From: Cricetomys ansorgei
Lineage: Eukaryota; Chordata; Mammalia; Rodentia; Nesomyidae
Length of the DNA stretch: 64,000 nucleotides
Assembly (NCBI GenBank): GCA_026225945.1
Contig: JAMJFZ010001074.1
Span: 557,001-621,000, forward strand
Direction of reading: 5' to 3'
The position numbers were made by a program, and so were the translations under genes. Of this stretch, positions 62,580 to 64,000 are shown one piece after another (within the stretch, counting starts at the first letter, position 1; every line of letters begins with the position of its first letter). The notes below the pieces were generated by a model. It was not told the origin of the DNA. It saw only the letters and a list, made by a program, of their open reading frames with translations, and searched no databases.

Positions 62580-62988
62580 AGAAAGTTATTGTCAGATGAT
62601 TGTGTAAAGTGGTGCTATTGCACAGATTGCTCATTGGGATCATTTATGTTCTTACCCGTAGCTAGTAATAGTCACCAATTTAAGTGACTAATTCCAAAGA
62701 ATGTTTTAAACTTTTATTACTTATTATAACTAGTTACACTTAATGTAGAAAATACACATTAAAAAAAGGAATTTTAATTGATTTGACAAAGTATTTGTTA
62801 TAAGTACAACTAAAAACAATTGCTTATTATATAGTATGTGGATATGATAGTTGAATTCTTCTGAAGATAATTGTCTTAGAGTTTTTTTGCTGACAAGTAT
62901 ATTTTTATATATAATATGCTATATATTATGTTACATAAAATATAGTGATATATAACACAATATATAACATGTATATTATTATATAATA
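62580..62988. other. intron 2, AT-rich with self-complementary TA tract
   Basis: 'tatatataatatgctatat' and 'acacaatatataacatg' blocks from 62903 give local inverted repeats. No exon seen. Confidence 0.6.
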
Positions 62989-62989
62989 A

Positions 62990-63375
62990 AGCAATCATGA
63001 CCAAAAGTGACTTGGGGAGGACAGGTTTGTTTTTTCAGCTTACAAATTCCCCATCACAATATCATTGAAGGAAGCCAAGACAGGAATTCCAGCAGGACAG
63101 TAGTAATTCCTAGAGGCAGGAACTGATGTAGAGGCCTTGGAGAGGTGCTGTTTACTGGCTTGTTCCCCATGGCTTGCTCAGCTTGCTTTCTTATAGCAGC
63201 CAGGACCACCAGCCCAATGGTGGCCATACTCATAGTGAGCTGTGTCCTCCCACTCCAGTTGAGTCTTTTCACAAGATGATCTAGTAGGATCTAGTGGGGG
63301 CATTTCTCATTTGAGGTTCCTTCCAAACTGTCTCCAGCTTTGTGTCAAGTGGACATAAGACTAACTGGCACAGTA
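62990..63375 (-). mobile_element. Rodent LTR/MaLR-type repeat
   Basis: 'gcaatcatgaccaaaagtgacttggggagga...gcttactggcttgttccccatggcttgctcagc' type text to 'gtgtcaagtggacataagactaactggcacag'. Same family as 61245 and, inverted, 24252. Confidence 0.75.
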
Positions 63376-63703
63376 ATTGAGACTTGTATTTGGATTATAA
63401 TCAAGCTATCTGTATCATTAAAATTTCAAAATCCCTTTTAATTTTTTTTTTTTTTTGCAGTGGTTAAATTGAAACTAGGGTTTTATGTTTTAGACAGCTC
63501 CTTTACCACCCTAATTCGTTGAAATTATTTTATCTTAATTTATGAAGATAAATGAGTGCCTAAAATAGGGGTAGAAACATGTTTCACTCTGACCCATTGG
63601 TGCAATGTGTGTTGTATATAGAGATAATTATCACTTTTCAAAGTCTTGAAGTAGGGAGATTAGTAGACTGTATGCTTACCACTGTGCTGACATTTATTCT
63701 GCT
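63376..63703. other. intron 2, apparently unique
   Basis: Has a T15 run at 63445. No recognised feature. Confidence 0.4.
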
Positions 63704-63781
63704 GCTATGTTTTCATAGGTATAGGTGATGAAGATTGGTTTTGGATTGATAGTATTGTAAATGCGTTTTCTAACTGGTAGT
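63704..63781 (+). repeat. Intron 2 duplicated segment, copy B
   Basis: Same order as copy A with about 8-10 differences and a 1-2 base indel ('tagtattgtaaatgc' against 'tagtatttaaatgc'). Confidence 0.85.
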
Positions 63782-64000
63782 CTACAGAGGTTTTTATTAG
63801 TCAGTATTGCTACCATTGCCATGTCCCCAAAATGACTGCCTTGTGTGGATCCTGTTAAACTTTGGGGGCTTATTAATGTTTCCAGAGAACTGACTTGGCT
63901 CTGCTCCCTTGACAAGACAGCAGGTGTGAAACTGAACTTCATCTGGTGTGAAATATTTATGACATTAAGTGGTTGTTAAAAGAACTGTTGAAGCTTTTCA

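Larger units (their letters stand above)
41704..64000 (+). other. Jmy: Jmy locus, 5' part (two coding exons seen, right-truncated by window)
   Basis: The locus holds coding exon 1, an 18.9-kb intron 1, coding exon 2 and 2.2 kb of intron 2. JMY orthologues are a little under 1,000 residues, so about 60% of the protein (rest of coiled coil, polyproline, WH2 repeats and the acidic CA tail) is not in this window. The transcription start is probably between about 41,200 and 41,500, judged only from motif layout. Confidence 0.9.
61819..64000 (+). other. Jmy intron 2, 5' part
   Basis: Starts gtattt after the second coding exon and continues past the window edge. It is mostly AT-rich unique sequence with an AT-palindromic tract (62890-62990), one LTR-like repeat (62990-63375) and a duplicated ~75-bp segment (62505-62578 and 63704-63781). 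Confidence 0.85.

Overview
The window is vertebrate nuclear DNA from a muroid rodent. Evidence is the dense load of B1, B2, B3, B4 and ID SINEs, three copies of the rodent hAT element URR1, many CA/GT microsatellites and a single CpG-island gene with GT-AG introns. Many B1 copies carry the diagnostic reading 'tctctgttgtaactctggc', which differs from the usual house-mouse B1 form as I know it, so a cricetid or another non-Mus muroid is plausible. The species cannot be fixed by reading alone.

Layout. Positions 1 to about 40,850 are intergenic: SINE clusters, LTR-type repeats, one decayed L1 ORF2 piece and stretches of apparently unique sequence. I found no convincing exon there. A CpG island spans about 40,850-42,740 and contains the promoter, 5' leader and first coding exon of Jmy (junction-mediating and regulatory protein, a p53/p300 cofactor and WH2-type actin nucleator). 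The first coding exon is 41704-42696 (331 codons). Intron 1 is 18,948 bp (42697-61644). The second coding exon is 61645-61818 (58 codons). Intron 2 runs off the right edge. Only the N-terminal 389 residues of a protein of nearly 1,000 residues are encoded here; the rest of the coiled coil, the proline-rich stretch and the WH2/CA actin-nucleating tail must lie downstream.

Points of regulatory interest are the short upstream ORFs in the Jmy leader (including an ATG-TGA start-stop and a strong-context 8-codon uORF overlapping a YY1-like motif), GC boxes, NRF1-like, E-box and CRE-like motifs in the CpG island, and a distal GC-rich islet near 8.0-8.3 kb. Structural points are a 24-bp perfect palindrome with extra paired arms at 2975-3016, a pair of related LTR-like repeats 28 kb apart, a duplicated ~75-bp segment inside intron 2, long Z-DNA-type alternating tracts, and several nested SINE insertions with readable target-site duplications. 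I saw no clear sign of a new gene system; the window reads as a normal mammalian locus with an informative repeat record. SINE boundaries are by eye and are usually good to about 5-15 bp.
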